Source: DMER64 sp964554535 (GTDB taxonomy: Bacteria; Bacteroidota; Bacteroidia; Bacteroidales; UBA932). From it: a DNA stretch of 64,000 bases. The stretch is from assembly GCA_964554535.1 (NCBI GenBank), contig CAZKPB010000002.1, positions 155,539 to 219,538 on the forward strand. The letters are read 5' to 3'. A model generated the notes under the pieces. It searched no databases and was not told where the DNA came from. It was given only the letters and a program-made list of their open reading frames with translations. The translations under genes were made by a program, and so were the position numbers. Of this stretch, positions 53,282 to 61,582 are shown piece after piece. The stretch's first letter is position 1; the number at the start of each line of letters is the position of its first letter.

Positions 53282-53812
53282 TTAATGGCAGCCGCCGCAA
53301 CAGCTGCAGTCGTGTCCGCACTCGTGGGCCGCACGTTCTCCATACAGTCCTTCCGTGAGTTCTTTCTCAGTGGCTTCGCGTACCGCGACCACTTTTCCGG
53401 AGAAATTCAATTCGCAGCCGGCCAGGGGATGGTTAAAGTCCATCACCACCGAGTCGTCCTTGATTTCATTCACCACACCGTTCAACCGATGGCCCTGGGA
53501 ATCCTGCATGGGAATCACCTTGTCTTTCACCAGTAATCCTTCTTCCATTTTGCCGTCTACCATAAAAATGCTTTTGGGCAGTTCCACAATGGCATCCGGG
53601 TCTACTTCTCCGTATCCGTCTTTGGCACTGAGGGTAAATTCAAAAGCATCTCCCACGCTCTTGTCCTTGATTTGTGCTTCAAAAGCGGGAAGGAGATACC
53701 CTACACCAAAAATGAATTGCATGGGTTTGTCTTCTTTTACTGTTTCCATCGTATCGCCTTCCACTACCAAGGTGTAAGCCAGGGAAACCACTTTGTTGTC
53801 TGAGATTGTCAT
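53282..53812 (-). CDS. slyD: FKBP-type peptidyl-prolyl isomerase, SlyD-like
   Basis: 176 residues. FKBP half (VVSLAYTLVVEG, FIFGVGYLLPAFEAQIKDKSVGD) with the inserted-flap chaperone domain (about 70-130) and DFNHPLAGCELNFSGKVVAVREAT closing the fold. The C-terminus is His/Cys-rich (HECGHDCSCCGGCH), like the metal-binding tail of E. coli SlyD but shorter. Cytoplasmic folding helper and possible nickel-binding protein. It is the last gene of the tldD-pmbA-nhaC-slyD run, 5 nt after nhaC. Confidence 0.93.
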   Translation of the reverse strand: MTISDNKVVSLAYTLVVEGDTMETVKEDKPMQFIFGVGYLLPAFEAQIKDKSVGDAFEFTLSAKDGYGEVDPDAIVELPKSIFMVDGKMEEGLLVKDKVIPMQDSQGHRLNGVVNEIKDDSVVMDFNHPLAGCELNFSGKVVAVREATEKELTEGLYGERAAHECGHDCSCCGGCH

Positions 53813-53817
53813 AAAAA

Positions 53818-55233
53818 TTATGGGTTAGTTTTTGTTATTCTTCGGATTTTGTAGCCTATAACGGCGGCAAAGATAGAAAATAGCGGGGTAATAATGTTAA
53901 AAAAGCAAAAAGGAAGGTAGGTAAGTGTGGCTACGTTCAGTACGGTGGACTGTGCTACCCCGCAGGTATTCCACGGCACCAGCACGGAAGTAACCGTGGC
54001 CGATTCTTCCAGACTGCGCGAGAGCAACTCGGGCGCATAGCCCTGCTTTCGGTAACTCTCGGCAAACATGGTGCCCGGCAGTATGATGGCCATATACTGG
54101 TCTCCCAGGGTGATGTTAAAGAAAATGCAGGTTCCCAGAGTGGAGGCCACGGTGGAAAACGTGTTTTTCATCCACCGGACCAGGTAGTCGGTAATGACGT
54201 AGATCATGCCGCTGGCGGTCAGCACACCGGCCAGGGCCACCACACACAGGATGAGCCAGACGGTGTTCAGCATACCGGCCATCCCGCCGGTGGAAGTAAG
54301 GCTGTCCAGCAGGACGTTGCCCGTCTCTATGTGTACATCGGAAACAATCATGGTAATTCCGGCGGCCAGGGGCGAGGAGGAGATGGCACTGCAGACATTG
54401 TCCTGAAAGAGTACGGCCACCACGGCACCCACCACGGCCGAGATAAACAACGTCACAAACGGCGCCACCTTGCGTACCACCAGCGCAATGGTGCAAACCG
54501 GCACCAGCAGCAACCAGCCGCTGATGCGGAAGGTGCCCGCCAGTGCTTCTAACTGGGCGTGTACGTCCACGGTGTTTTCACGCGGCAGACAAAATCCCGC
54601 TACGGCATAAATGACCAAGCAGATTACAAATACCGGTGCGGTGTTGTAGAGCATATAGCGGATGTGTTTGTAAAGCGGTACGCCGCAGATGGTCGAGGCC
54701 AGATTGGTGGTGTCGGACAGCGGCGACATCTTGTCCCCGAAGTACGCTCCGGAAATGATGGCTCCGGCCAGCCAGGGTACGGGAAGTCCCATCATCTGTC
54801 CGGCGCCCAGCAGGGCCACGCCAAAGGTGCCTATGGTAGTCCAGGAGCTGCCCACCATCAACGAAATGAAGCAGCACAAGATGTAGGCCAGCGGCAGAAA
54901 CAGGGCCGGATTGATGAGTTTGAGCCCGTAATATATCATAGTGGGAATGACCCCGCTGTTCATCCAACTGCCCGTAAGGGCGCCTATTGCCAGCAGAATG
55001 AGTATGGCGGGTCCCGAGTTTTTGAGTTGTGTCATCATAGACTCCTCCATACTTTCCCAGGAGACCTTGTAACCAAAATGGGCTATAGCCCAAGCCAATA
55101 CGGTTACACAAAGGAGTACAAACTGGGAGGGGCCGGCCGTGACGCCGTCTCCAAACAGTTGTACGCAGACAGACAACAGCACTACCAATACCAGTACGGG
55201 AATTAGGCTGATTATAAGAGAGGGTTTCTTCAT
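53818..55233 (-). CDS. nhaC: NhaC-type Na+/H+ antiporter
   Basis: 471 residues, very hydrophobic, about 11-12 membrane helices from the N-terminus (SLIISLIPVLVLVVLLSVCV). NhaC family features: GSSWTTIGTFGVALLGAG, AGAIISGAYFGDKMSPLSDTTNLA (conserved Asp residues in the transport path), FFNITLGDQYMAIILPGTMF and SVLVPWNTCGVAQ. Exchanges cytoplasmic Na+ for protons, or malate/lactate in some relatives. It lies 11 nt after pmbA and just before slyD; no functional link is obvious. Confidence 0.92.
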   Translation of the reverse strand: MKKPSLIISLIPVLVLVVLLSVCVQLFGDGVTAGPSQFVLLCVTVLAWAIAHFGYKVSWESMEESMMTQLKNSGPAILILLAIGALTGSWMNSGVIPTMIYYGLKLINPALFLPLAYILCCFISLMVGSSWTTIGTFGVALLGAGQMMGLPVPWLAGAIISGAYFGDKMSPLSDTTNLASTICGVPLYKHIRYMLYNTAPVFVICLVIYAVAGFCLPRENTVDVHAQLEALAGTFRISGWLLLVPVCTIALVVRKVAPFVTLFISAVVGAVVAVLFQDNVCSAISSSPLAAGITMIVSDVHIETGNVLLDSLTSTGGMAGMLNTVWLILCVVALAGVLTASGMIYVITDYLVRWMKNTFSTVASTLGTCIFFNITLGDQYMAIILPGTMFAESYRKQGYAPELLSRSLEESATVTSVLVPWNTCGVAQSTVLNVATLTYLPFCFFNIITPLFSIFAAVIGYKIRRITKTNP

Positions 55234-55244
55234 AGGGCTGGTTC

Positions 55245-56579
55245 TTAGAGACCGGCAAAATCCATTGATTCAAACAGCAGCGCCGGCATTTGCCAGGCAC
55301 TATAGGTAAGCGGGTCTGCCGCAGCGGCTGCAAAACGCTGCCACAGGGTCAGCATATTGCCACTGAGTACCATTTCGTTTACGGGATAGGCTATCTGTCC
55401 GTTTTCAATCCAAAATCCTTCCACTCCGTAAGAAAAATCACCGGTGGCCCCGTTGCAGTTTCCTCCATTGAAACCGGTGATGTACAGCCCTTTACCCATA
55501 GCTTGAATCATTTCATTGGCTCCGGGATACGCCGGGTCCGCCTGCAAGCGCAGTACGGAAGGCCCTTCCACCGTGGGGGCGAGGCCCATTTTGTGGGCGT
55601 AGTAGCTGCTGAGGTATTGGGTACGCAGGATGCCGTTTTCAACCACAAGGCGTTCTGTGGTGGCCAGTCCCTCACTGTCAAATCGGCGGGAACCCACTGT
55701 TCCTTTACGTAGCGGACAGTCCCAGAGGGTAAGTTCTTTGTTGGCAAACTGTTTATCTAAATAGTTAATTAAAAACGAATTACCCTGTTGCAGGGCACTA
55801 CCGTTGATGGCTTGAATCACGGGAGACAGCAGGGTAGCGGCATAGCGGTTTTCCACCACCATAGGGTAGGCGCCCGAGGGGAGTTTTTTTGGGTTACGTT
55901 TGGCCAGCGCCTTTTCCAGCGCCAGGCGGCCACAACCTTCCGTCAGGCTGTCCACGCGGATGCCGCCCTGGCACCACCAGTCGGAGGGTCTGCTCTGGCG
56001 GGCGGCCTTTACGGTACACTCGGCCGAGAGGGAGAAAAAGGTGTTGTGGCTTTCACATTCCAGGCCTTGCGAGTCAATGAGGTATTCCCGGCTGTCGTTA
56101 TCGGCGTAGTCGGTCGAGACGCTCAGCAGGCGGGGGGATTTGCCGTATGCCTCGGCCGCACAGGAAAATACTAGGTCTTTCTTTTCTTGCGGGGTGAGGG
56201 TTTCCATGCGGGGGTCAGCTACCTGCAGGTCGTTCTCCGTGTCTTTTGCAGCGGTGGCGGAGTGAAAACAAAGGTTCTTTTCCGGCAGGTGTCGTGCGGG
56301 GTCTTCTTCCAGCAGGCGGGTGGCGGCCAGGGCCTGTTGCAGCAGGCGGTCAATGGCCGCGGGCTCCATACTGTTGGTGGAGCAGGTGCCGTAGCGACCG
56401 TCCACAAACAAATGAAAAAACAGGGATGACTCGCCCGACTGGGTAAGGTTTTCAAGGGTTTGGTCCCGTACGGTGAACGCGTCCGATACATCCGACACGG
56501 CGTGTACCCGCACTTGACGGGCGCCCAGGCGAAGGGCTGATTCCAGCGCGTATTGTGCGGCTTCTTTTAAACGTTGCAT
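55245..56579 (-). CDS. pmbA: TldD/PmbA family protein, TldE-type subunit
   Basis: 444 residues from ATG at 56579, which overlaps the tldD stop (TAATG); the frame is open further up only inside tldD. Conserved parts include YPMVVENRYAATLLSPVIQAINGSALQQGNSFL, RRFDSEGLATTERLVVENGIL and GFNGGNCNGATGDFSYGVEGFWIENG. It lacks the HExxH motif found in its partner. TldD-TldE heterodimers are proteases, active on small modified peptides and antitoxins in E. coli. Confidence 0.92.
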   Translation of the reverse strand: MQRLKEAAQYALESALRLGARQVRVHAVSDVSDAFTVRDQTLENLTQSGESSLFFHLFVDGRYGTCSTNSMEPAAIDRLLQQALAATRLLEEDPARHLPEKNLCFHSATAAKDTENDLQVADPRMETLTPQEKKDLVFSCAAEAYGKSPRLLSVSTDYADNDSREYLIDSQGLECESHNTFFSLSAECTVKAARQSRPSDWWCQGGIRVDSLTEGCGRLALEKALAKRNPKKLPSGAYPMVVENRYAATLLSPVIQAINGSALQQGNSFLINYLDKQFANKELTLWDCPLRKGTVGSRRFDSEGLATTERLVVENGILRTQYLSSYYAHKMGLAPTVEGPSVLRLQADPAYPGANEMIQAMGKGLYITGFNGGNCNGATGDFSYGVEGFWIENGQIAYPVNEMVLSGNMLTLWQRFAAAAADPLTYSAWQMPALLFESMDFAGL

Positions 56580-57964
56580 TAGTTGGATCCTCCTACTGTC
56601 AAACGACTGATAAGTACCGAAGGCATCCCGCACGATACGGGGGCCGATTGCCCCTTGCCGCACGTCCAGGTGCTGTTGTCCATAATATGATTGTTGGCTA
56701 CGCCCTTGATATCCGCCAGGGTGCGTGGGCCGTTGCCAATGATGTTCACGTCTTTGATGGGTTGTGTAAGATGGCCGTTTTCAATAAGGTAGCCACTCTT
56801 AACATAGAAGGTGAAGTCACCGGCCCCAATCTGTACCTGGCCGTTGCTGAAACTGTCCACGTAAAGGCCCTTCTTGACCGATGCAATAAGTGATTCTTCC
56901 GTGGCAGTGCCGTTTTCCATATAAGTGGCCCGCATACGCGGAATGGGCATAAAGCGGAATGACTCGCGGCGGCCGTTGCCGGTGGAGGCTACTCCAAAAT
57001 GGGCGGCCGAGATGCGGTCGTGCAGGAACGAGGTCAGAACCCCGTCGGTAACCATATAGGTCTTCCGGCCGGCAATGCCTTCGTCGTCCATATTGACGGC
57101 GCCGCGGCTGAAGGGCAGGGTGCCGTCGTCTATTACGTTGATGCCTTTCATACAGATCTGCTGTCCCATCTTTTCACTGAAAATGGAGATGTTCTTGCGG
57201 ATGAAATCGGCTTCAAAAGCGTGGCCAATGGCCTCGTGCAGCAAAATGCCGCTGCCTCCGGCGCCCATTACCACCGGCATCTGTCCGCCTTTTGGCTGGA
57301 TGGCAAGAAACTGGAAGGCGCCGCGTTCCACCAACTCGCGAGCCAATTCCTCTATGAGGCTTTTTTGCAGAAACTCGGCTCCCATACGGAAAGAGCGGGA
57401 TACGCCGGCGGTCTGGGTGGTGGAGCCGTCTTCCATTACGCATGAGACGGACAGGGCGCTGAGCGGACGCAGGTCGGTGCCGCAGAGGCCTTCCGAGTTA
57501 TAATAGGTGATTTCCGAGGTGAGGTCGGACAGGCGGGCTGTTACTTTTTTAACACGTTTGTCTGCGCTGAAAACCAAATGATTGAGTTCTTGCAGCAGAG
57601 GAATTTTGTCTTCCGGGGTAACGCCTTCCCACGGTGTCCGGATAGGGTAGTGGTTTGCGTAGTTAGCCCGACGAATGGCGGCCGGGGCTTCCTGCAGGCG
57701 ATTTCCGTCCGCAATGCAGGCCGCGGTGCGGGCGGCCCTGAGGGTGTCCTGCGTCAGGGCGCTTTCCGTGAAGGCGTAACCGGTACAGTCACCCTTCAAT
57801 ACGCGGATGCCCATGCCGGAGTCTGTATGAATGCCTGTGGCGTTGACGGCGCCGTCGCGCAGGCTGAGTTCGTGGTAGAGAGTGTTCTCGCAAAAGATAT
57901 CGGCAAAATGGCCGCCACGGCCCAGCGCTTCCTGTAGTATTTTTTTTACATCGTGGAGTTGCAT
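56579..57964 (-). CDS. tldD: TldD metalloprotease subunit
   Basis: 461 residues from ATG at 57964, picked because MQLHDVKKILQEALGRGGHFADIFCE is the TldD N-terminus; 77 upstream codons in the same frame run through the promoter and rubredoxin region and are not coding. The active-site signature LLHEAIGHAFEADFI (HExxxH zinc motif) is intact, as are MDDEGIAGRKTYMVTDGVL and the ending IVRSGMP-type strand. Forms the protease with PmbA/TldE encoded next, with a one-base overlap. Confidence 0.94.
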   Translation of the reverse strand: MQLHDVKKILQEALGRGGHFADIFCENTLYHELSLRDGAVNATGIHTDSGMGIRVLKGDCTGYAFTESALTQDTLRAARTAACIADGNRLQEAPAAIRRANYANHYPIRTPWEGVTPEDKIPLLQELNHLVFSADKRVKKVTARLSDLTSEITYYNSEGLCGTDLRPLSALSVSCVMEDGSTTQTAGVSRSFRMGAEFLQKSLIEELARELVERGAFQFLAIQPKGGQMPVVMGAGGSGILLHEAIGHAFEADFIRKNISIFSEKMGQQICMKGINVIDDGTLPFSRGAVNMDDEGIAGRKTYMVTDGVLTSFLHDRISAAHFGVASTGNGRRESFRFMPIPRMRATYMENGTATEESLIASVKKGLYVDSFSNGQVQIGAGDFTFYVKSGYLIENGHLTQPIKDVNIIGNGPRTLADIKGVANNHIMDNSTWTCGKGQSAPVSCGMPSVLISRLTVGGSN

Positions 57965-57970
57965 AAGCAA

Positions 57971-57978
57971 CAAAAATA
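57971..57978 (-). promoter_or_regulatory. -7 box of the tldD operon
   Basis: TATTTTTG fits TAnnTTTG on the minus strand and lies 6 nt before the ATG, implying an almost leaderless message. Confidence 0.45.
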
Positions 57979-58026
57979 CGGAATAATATTTGTACTTTCG
58001 TACGGTTATAATCCACTTTTTATAAA

Positions 58027-58185
58027 ATGAAAAAATACGAATGCAATCTCTGCGGATACGTTTACGATCCTGCAGTCGGCGATCCGGACAACGGTATTGC
58101 TCCCGGTACTCCTTTTGAAAGCCTGCCCGATGATTGGGTATGTCCTTTGTGTGGCGCCGAGAAAGAAGATTTCTCCGCACTTTAA
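58027..58185 (+). CDS. rubredoxin
   Basis: 52 residues, MKKYECNLCGYVYDPAVGD...GTPFESLPDDWVCPLCGAEKEDFSAL. Both CxxC pairs (CNLCG and CPLCG) that bind the iron atom, and the core residues YVYDP and PDDWVCP, are present at normal length. Rubredoxin carries single electrons in the cytoplasm, commonly to oxygen or peroxide-reducing enzymes of anaerobes. The gene is alone, divergent from tldD, and ends before a bidirectional terminator. Confidence 0.97.
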   Translation: MKKYECNLCGYVYDPAVGDPDNGIAPGTPFESLPDDWVCPLCGAEKEDFSAL

Positions 58186-58209
58186 GGGCTGACAAGTTTG
58201 GATGTAAAA

Positions 58210-58247
58210 AAAATCGCCACGGGGTTTTCCGGAGGCGATTTTGTTTT
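58210..58247. terminator. bidirectional terminator between rubredoxin and serpin genes
   Basis: Nine-pair stem AAAATCGCC (58210-58218) with GGCGATTTT (58234-58242), T tract on the plus side and A tract before it. Confidence 0.88.
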
Positions 58248-58265
58248 TCAGACGGGTCGGTCAGC

Positions 58266-59507
58266 CTATTCCAGGTTGGCGTTGAGGCCCATAAACAGCA
58301 GGGTTCCCGTGCTGACTTCTTCTATAACGTAAATAAAGGGGCGGTTGACGTGGAACGGGATAGGGTCGTTGCCGGGGAGGGCACTTGTGCAGCGTATGCC
58401 GCCAATGGTTACGGCCGCCGCCTCGGTCCCTTCTTCATTAACCTCTATATATGTCTTTTGCTTGAGCAGGTTGATCCAGAGACCTATATCGGGTGTAATG
58501 CGGGTAAAATCGGCATTTTGGGTAAAGGCGGTGGTCATTCCCAGTTTTTGCATTACCGAAATGAGTTGCTCTTCCGAGTCAAAGGCCACTTTGAAACGGG
58601 GCAGGCGCACATCCAGTGTCGCATACCGGGTATCTTTCCTCCATTGGTTCCATTGTTCCTGTGTGAGTTTTGCGGCCAGTTTGTAGGGGGATACCCCTTC
58701 CGGGGGTAGGAGCACGGCCATACGGAATGCTTGGTTGCCGTAAGGGAAGAAGGCTATATCCCCATAGTCATTGCTAAGGAATTGAAAACTGTTGGTCTGA
58801 CACATATAGCGGGCGCTTTGGGTGCCGGTCGCTCCTTTGAAATCACCGGCTACGGTCTTGGTTTCTTCAAACGGAGTGGCCCATATGCCTTTAAAATACA
58901 AGGCGTTAGTGGCATACAGGACGTCATAGGGGCCAATCTTGTCTATAATCTCGGGTATCAGATTGTTGGTGTTATCCGCACACCATTTGTTGATGGTCTT
59001 CACCGCGTTGGGCGAGCTGAAATCCAGCCTTTTTGCCGTGCTGTAGTAATTGGTGGCCACTTCTTTGACAAAGGCGTCTTCCACGGGGAAATCGTCCCGT
59101 ATCCACAACGCGTTGGCCAGCGACAATTTGGTGGTGTTGTCCACCTTAAGCAACGCCGGCACAAGGGTTTTGTAGAAGTCGTTCATTTGCGCGGCTTCCA
59201 TATCCGTAAAACCCAGCGCGTCTTTCATCTGGGACAGGGTTTCGCCTTTAGCCCCGCAAGAGAGGGCGGCCAGCACCTGCGCGGCGCTCAGAGGGGATAC
59301 CAGAAAGTTCTTGTCCGGGTTGACGGCGGCCATTTCACGGAACATGTCAAAGCCAAAGCGGTTGCCTTGTTCCAGTACTTGTTCCTGGGATTTGGTAAGG
59401 GCAATATCTTTACGCTCAATGGGAATGGATGACGAAGGGTCTGATTTGTTACAACTGTTCATCAGCAAAGTGCAAAATAAAACGAATGTAATTTTAATTA
59501 ATTGCAT
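58266..59507 (-). CDS. serpin, lipoprotein
   Basis: 413 residues with a lipoprotein signal (LFCTLLMNSC), so the inhibitor is likely membrane-anchored. Serpin fold signatures: NFLVSPLSAAQVLAALSCGAKGETLSQM, LANALWI, TNALYFKGIWATPFEE, and the closing NRPFIYVIEEVSTGTLLFMGLN. The reactive loop hinge VNEEGTEAAAVTIGG keeps the small residues needed for insertion, so it should be an inhibitory serpin. By the usual count the P1 position falls near Cys-Thr-Ser after IR, so the target protease is unclear. Gut Bacteroidota serpins are thought to protect against host or microbial proteases. Flanked by rubredoxin and the ECF sigma gene. Confidence 0.94.
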   Translation of the reverse strand: MQLIKITFVLFCTLLMNSCNKSDPSSSIPIERKDIALTKSQEQVLEQGNRFGFDMFREMAAVNPDKNFLVSPLSAAQVLAALSCGAKGETLSQMKDALGFTDMEAAQMNDFYKTLVPALLKVDNTTKLSLANALWIRDDFPVEDAFVKEVATNYYSTAKRLDFSSPNAVKTINKWCADNTNNLIPEIIDKIGPYDVLYATNALYFKGIWATPFEETKTVAGDFKGATGTQSARYMCQTNSFQFLSNDYGDIAFFPYGNQAFRMAVLLPPEGVSPYKLAAKLTQEQWNQWRKDTRYATLDVRLPRFKVAFDSEEQLISVMQKLGMTTAFTQNADFTRITPDIGLWINLLKQKTYIEVNEEGTEAAAVTIGGIRCTSALPGNDPIPFHVNRPFIYVIEEVSTGTLLFMGLNANLE

Positions 59508-59574
59508 AATACAAGGGTATATAAAATATTAACGAACTCAGGTGGGTCAAGCCAGATCACCCGGCTTTTCTTTA

Positions 59575-59652
59575 AAATGCAGCAATGTGCTTTTTACTGC
59601 ACGCTCTAATATTTTTTATACCTTGTGCAGTAAATCCCTGAGGGATGCATTT
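59575..59652. promoter_or_regulatory. nested inverted repeats before the ECF sigma gene
   Basis: Inner dyad TTTACTGCAC (59593-59602) / GTGCAGTAAA (59625-59634), 22-nt spacer, perfect. Outer dyad AAATGCA (59575-59581) / TGCATTT (59646-59652). The gaps between outer and inner arms are both 11 nt, and the right one is itself a short hairpin (TCCC-TGA-GGGA). It ends 24 nt before the sigma start codon. Confidence 0.6.
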
Positions 59653-59676
59653 ATGAATTTGACCTAGTACAGGTAA

Positions 59677-60183
59677 ATGAGCGACTTGGAACCCAAACTG
59701 ATTTACGAAAGATACGCGGGACGTATGCTGACCGTCTGCCGACGCTATTGCGGCTGCCGTGACCTGGCGCGGGATATGATGCAGGACGGGTTCATACAGG
59801 TATTCAAGTCACTGGACAAGTTCACCGACCGGGGTGAAGGTTCTTTGAGAGCGTGGATAGAGCGTATTATGATCAACACCTGCCTGCAGTACCTGCGCAA
59901 ACGGGACGTGATGAAGGACACCCGTGAGATTTCATACAGAGAAGAAGATACGTGCGCGGAGGACCTGTCTGTGGAAAGGGTTCCGGAAGAAGTGCTACTA
60001 CAGTTTATTGAGCAGATGCCCCCCGGCTACCGCACTATTTTCAACCTCTATGTTTTTGAAGATAAATCCCATAAAGAAATAGGTAAATTGCTGGGAATCA
60101 ACGAAAATACGTCTACGTCCCAATATTACAGAGCCAAGGTTTGGTTGACAAACAAATTGAAGGAATATGGAAAACAACAATAA
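59677..60183 (+). CDS. ECF-type RNA polymerase sigma factor
   Basis: 168 residues. Region 2 (about 8-75: IYERYAGRMLTVCRRYCG, RDMMQDGFIQVFKSLDKF, LRAWIERIMINTCLQYLRKR) and region 4 (about 110-160: LLQFIEQMPPGYRTIFNLYVFEDKSHKEIGKLLGINENTSTSQYYRAKVWLTNKL) are complete. Redirects RNA polymerase to a small regulon. The next gene, overlapping by 17 nt, encodes its likely anti-sigma partner. The dyad structure upstream may be an autoregulatory site. Confidence 0.93.
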   Translation: MSDLEPKLIYERYAGRMLTVCRRYCGCRDLARDMMQDGFIQVFKSLDKFTDRGEGSLRAWIERIMINTCLQYLRKRDVMKDTREISYREEDTCAEDLSVERVPEEVLLQFIEQMPPGYRTIFNLYVFEDKSHKEIGKLLGINENTSTSQYYRAKVWLTNKLKEYGKQQ

Positions 60184-61543
60184 GGAAGAGTGGATAAAGC
60201 AGTTAAAGGCTAAGCTGTCAGACTATCAGGCGCCGGTGGATGACGGCGTTTGGGAGGGGATGGCTACCCGCCTGCGACAATCCATGCGCGTACGCCGGAT
60301 AACCGTGGCAGCAGCCTGCGTGGTGGCCCTGCTGGGTCTGGCGGCGGGCATTTTCCGATTGGGCACGTGGAGTGCCCGGTCATTGGAGCCCGTAGCTGCT
60401 GCGGGGACTCAGGTGCGGGTGATTACATTGCCTCGGGAAACGGTGTCAACCGACCTGGCAAATGTGACTCCCGTCGCTATTGGAAAACTCAGGCACAGGG
60501 GCGCCACGCAACCCGGGGAAGGGCTTGAGACTTCTTTTGAATCAGAGGCCAATGCCGTAACGCCTACTCCGCAAACCGCCATGCCGATAACTTCGGCAAA
60601 TCAGCCTCTTGCCCAGGCTGCCCCACAGACCAACCCCGTAGAAACGGACAATGCGGACAATGCTTCCGGTGCCTCTTGGGAAAGCATTGAAGCGCAACTG
60701 GCACGTCAGGAGGGCACCGGTCGCCGAATACGCCGTTACCGGTCTTCCGGGGCGGACAGGTCGGCCGATGCGGGCTGGGCGGTGGCGGTCAACGGGACGA
60801 TGGCCCAGAAAGTGGATTTGCCTGCCTCTGCAGGAAGCTATAACCTGATGGCAGGCGTTGACGAGATGAGTGATGCGGTGTCTTCCATGGCCAATGAATA
60901 CCGAGGGTCGGGCTATATAGCTTCCGGCGGCCTGCCGTTCTCATCTACCGAGAATTGGCTGGAGTATGCCAACAAAGTGGGGAGCGAGCAGTTGAAGAAC
61001 ACACTTACCAGTGCTTCTGTTAATTACGACTATACACACCATCGGCCAATGACTTTTGGGGTGGCGGTGCGTAAGGGAATTTATGGCAATTTGTCCGTCG
61101 AAACGGGTGTGACGGCCACGTGGATGCGTTCGGATATTACGGCCTACGATTTCCGCTGGGTGGATGGCAAGTACGTGCCGGCTCAACAGACCGACGGGCG
61201 CCGGGATTTGTGGTATGTGGGTGTGCCGCTCAAAGCAGGCTGGTCTTTCTTCAACAGACCCTGGTTGACGCTCTATGCTACGGCCGGAGGGGCTGTGGAA
61301 AAATGTGTCTCGGCCAAATTTGAAGGGATAAAGACGCTGGTCAAGATTACCCCGCGCGACATTCCGCTGCAATGGTCCGTGAATGCCGCCTTGGGAGCTC
61401 AATGGAACCTGCTGCCTTCGCTGGCACTGTTCGTGGACCCCGGCGTGTCTTACTTTTTTGACAGCAAATCGTCCCTGTCTACCTTCCGCAAGGAACATCC
61501 CTTTGCCTTTGACCTCAATCTGGGGCTGCGGGTGACGTTGTAA
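60167..61543 (+). CDS. anti-sigma-like membrane protein fused to outer-membrane beta-barrel domain
   Basis: 458 residues, starting inside the sigma gene. Residues 1-40 are a short hydrophilic, charged segment (EEWIKQLKAKLSDYQAPVDDGVWEGM), followed by one membrane helix (about 43-65, ITVAAACVVALLGLAAGIF), as in anti-sigma factors. A long Thr/Ser/Pro/Ala-rich periplasmic stretch (about 75-260) leads to a beta-rich domain (about 265-458: MTFGVAVRKGIYGNLSVETGVTATWM, DLWYVGVPLKAGWSF, LTLYATAGGAVEKCV) that looks like an 8-strand outer-membrane barrel ending LNLGLRVTL. If both ends insert as predicted, the chain spans the whole envelope. Function as a stress sensor is inferred. Confidence 0.78.
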   Translation: MENNNKEEWIKQLKAKLSDYQAPVDDGVWEGMATRLRQSMRVRRITVAAACVVALLGLAAGIFRLGTWSARSLEPVAAAGTQVRVITLPRETVSTDLANVTPVAIGKLRHRGATQPGEGLETSFESEANAVTPTPQTAMPITSANQPLAQAAPQTNPVETDNADNASGASWESIEAQLARQEGTGRRIRRYRSSGADRSADAGWAVAVNGTMAQKVDLPASAGSYNLMAGVDEMSDAVSSMANEYRGSGYIASGGLPFSSTENWLEYANKVGSEQLKNTLTSASVNYDYTHHRPMTFGVAVRKGIYGNLSVETGVTATWMRSDITAYDFRWVDGKYVPAQQTDGRRDLWYVGVPLKAGWSFFNRPWLTLYATAGGAVEKCVSAKFEGIKTLVKITPRDIPLQWSVNAALGAQWNLLPSLALFVDPGVSYFFDSKSSLSTFRKEHPFAFDLNLGLRVTL

Positions 61544-61568
61544 GAGGTACTATCTTGTTGCTTTTTTG

Positions 61569-61576
61569 TATCTTTG
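61569..61576 (+). promoter_or_regulatory. -7 box of galE
   Basis: TATCTTTG fits TAnnTTTG and lies 6 nt before the ATG at 61583. Confidence 0.45.
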
Positions 61577-61582
61577 ACAACT

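Noticed and set aside
57965..58195. N-terminal extension of TldD by 77 codons
   Set aside because: It would run antisense through the rubredoxin gene and the promoter; the true TldD N-terminus starts at 57964.
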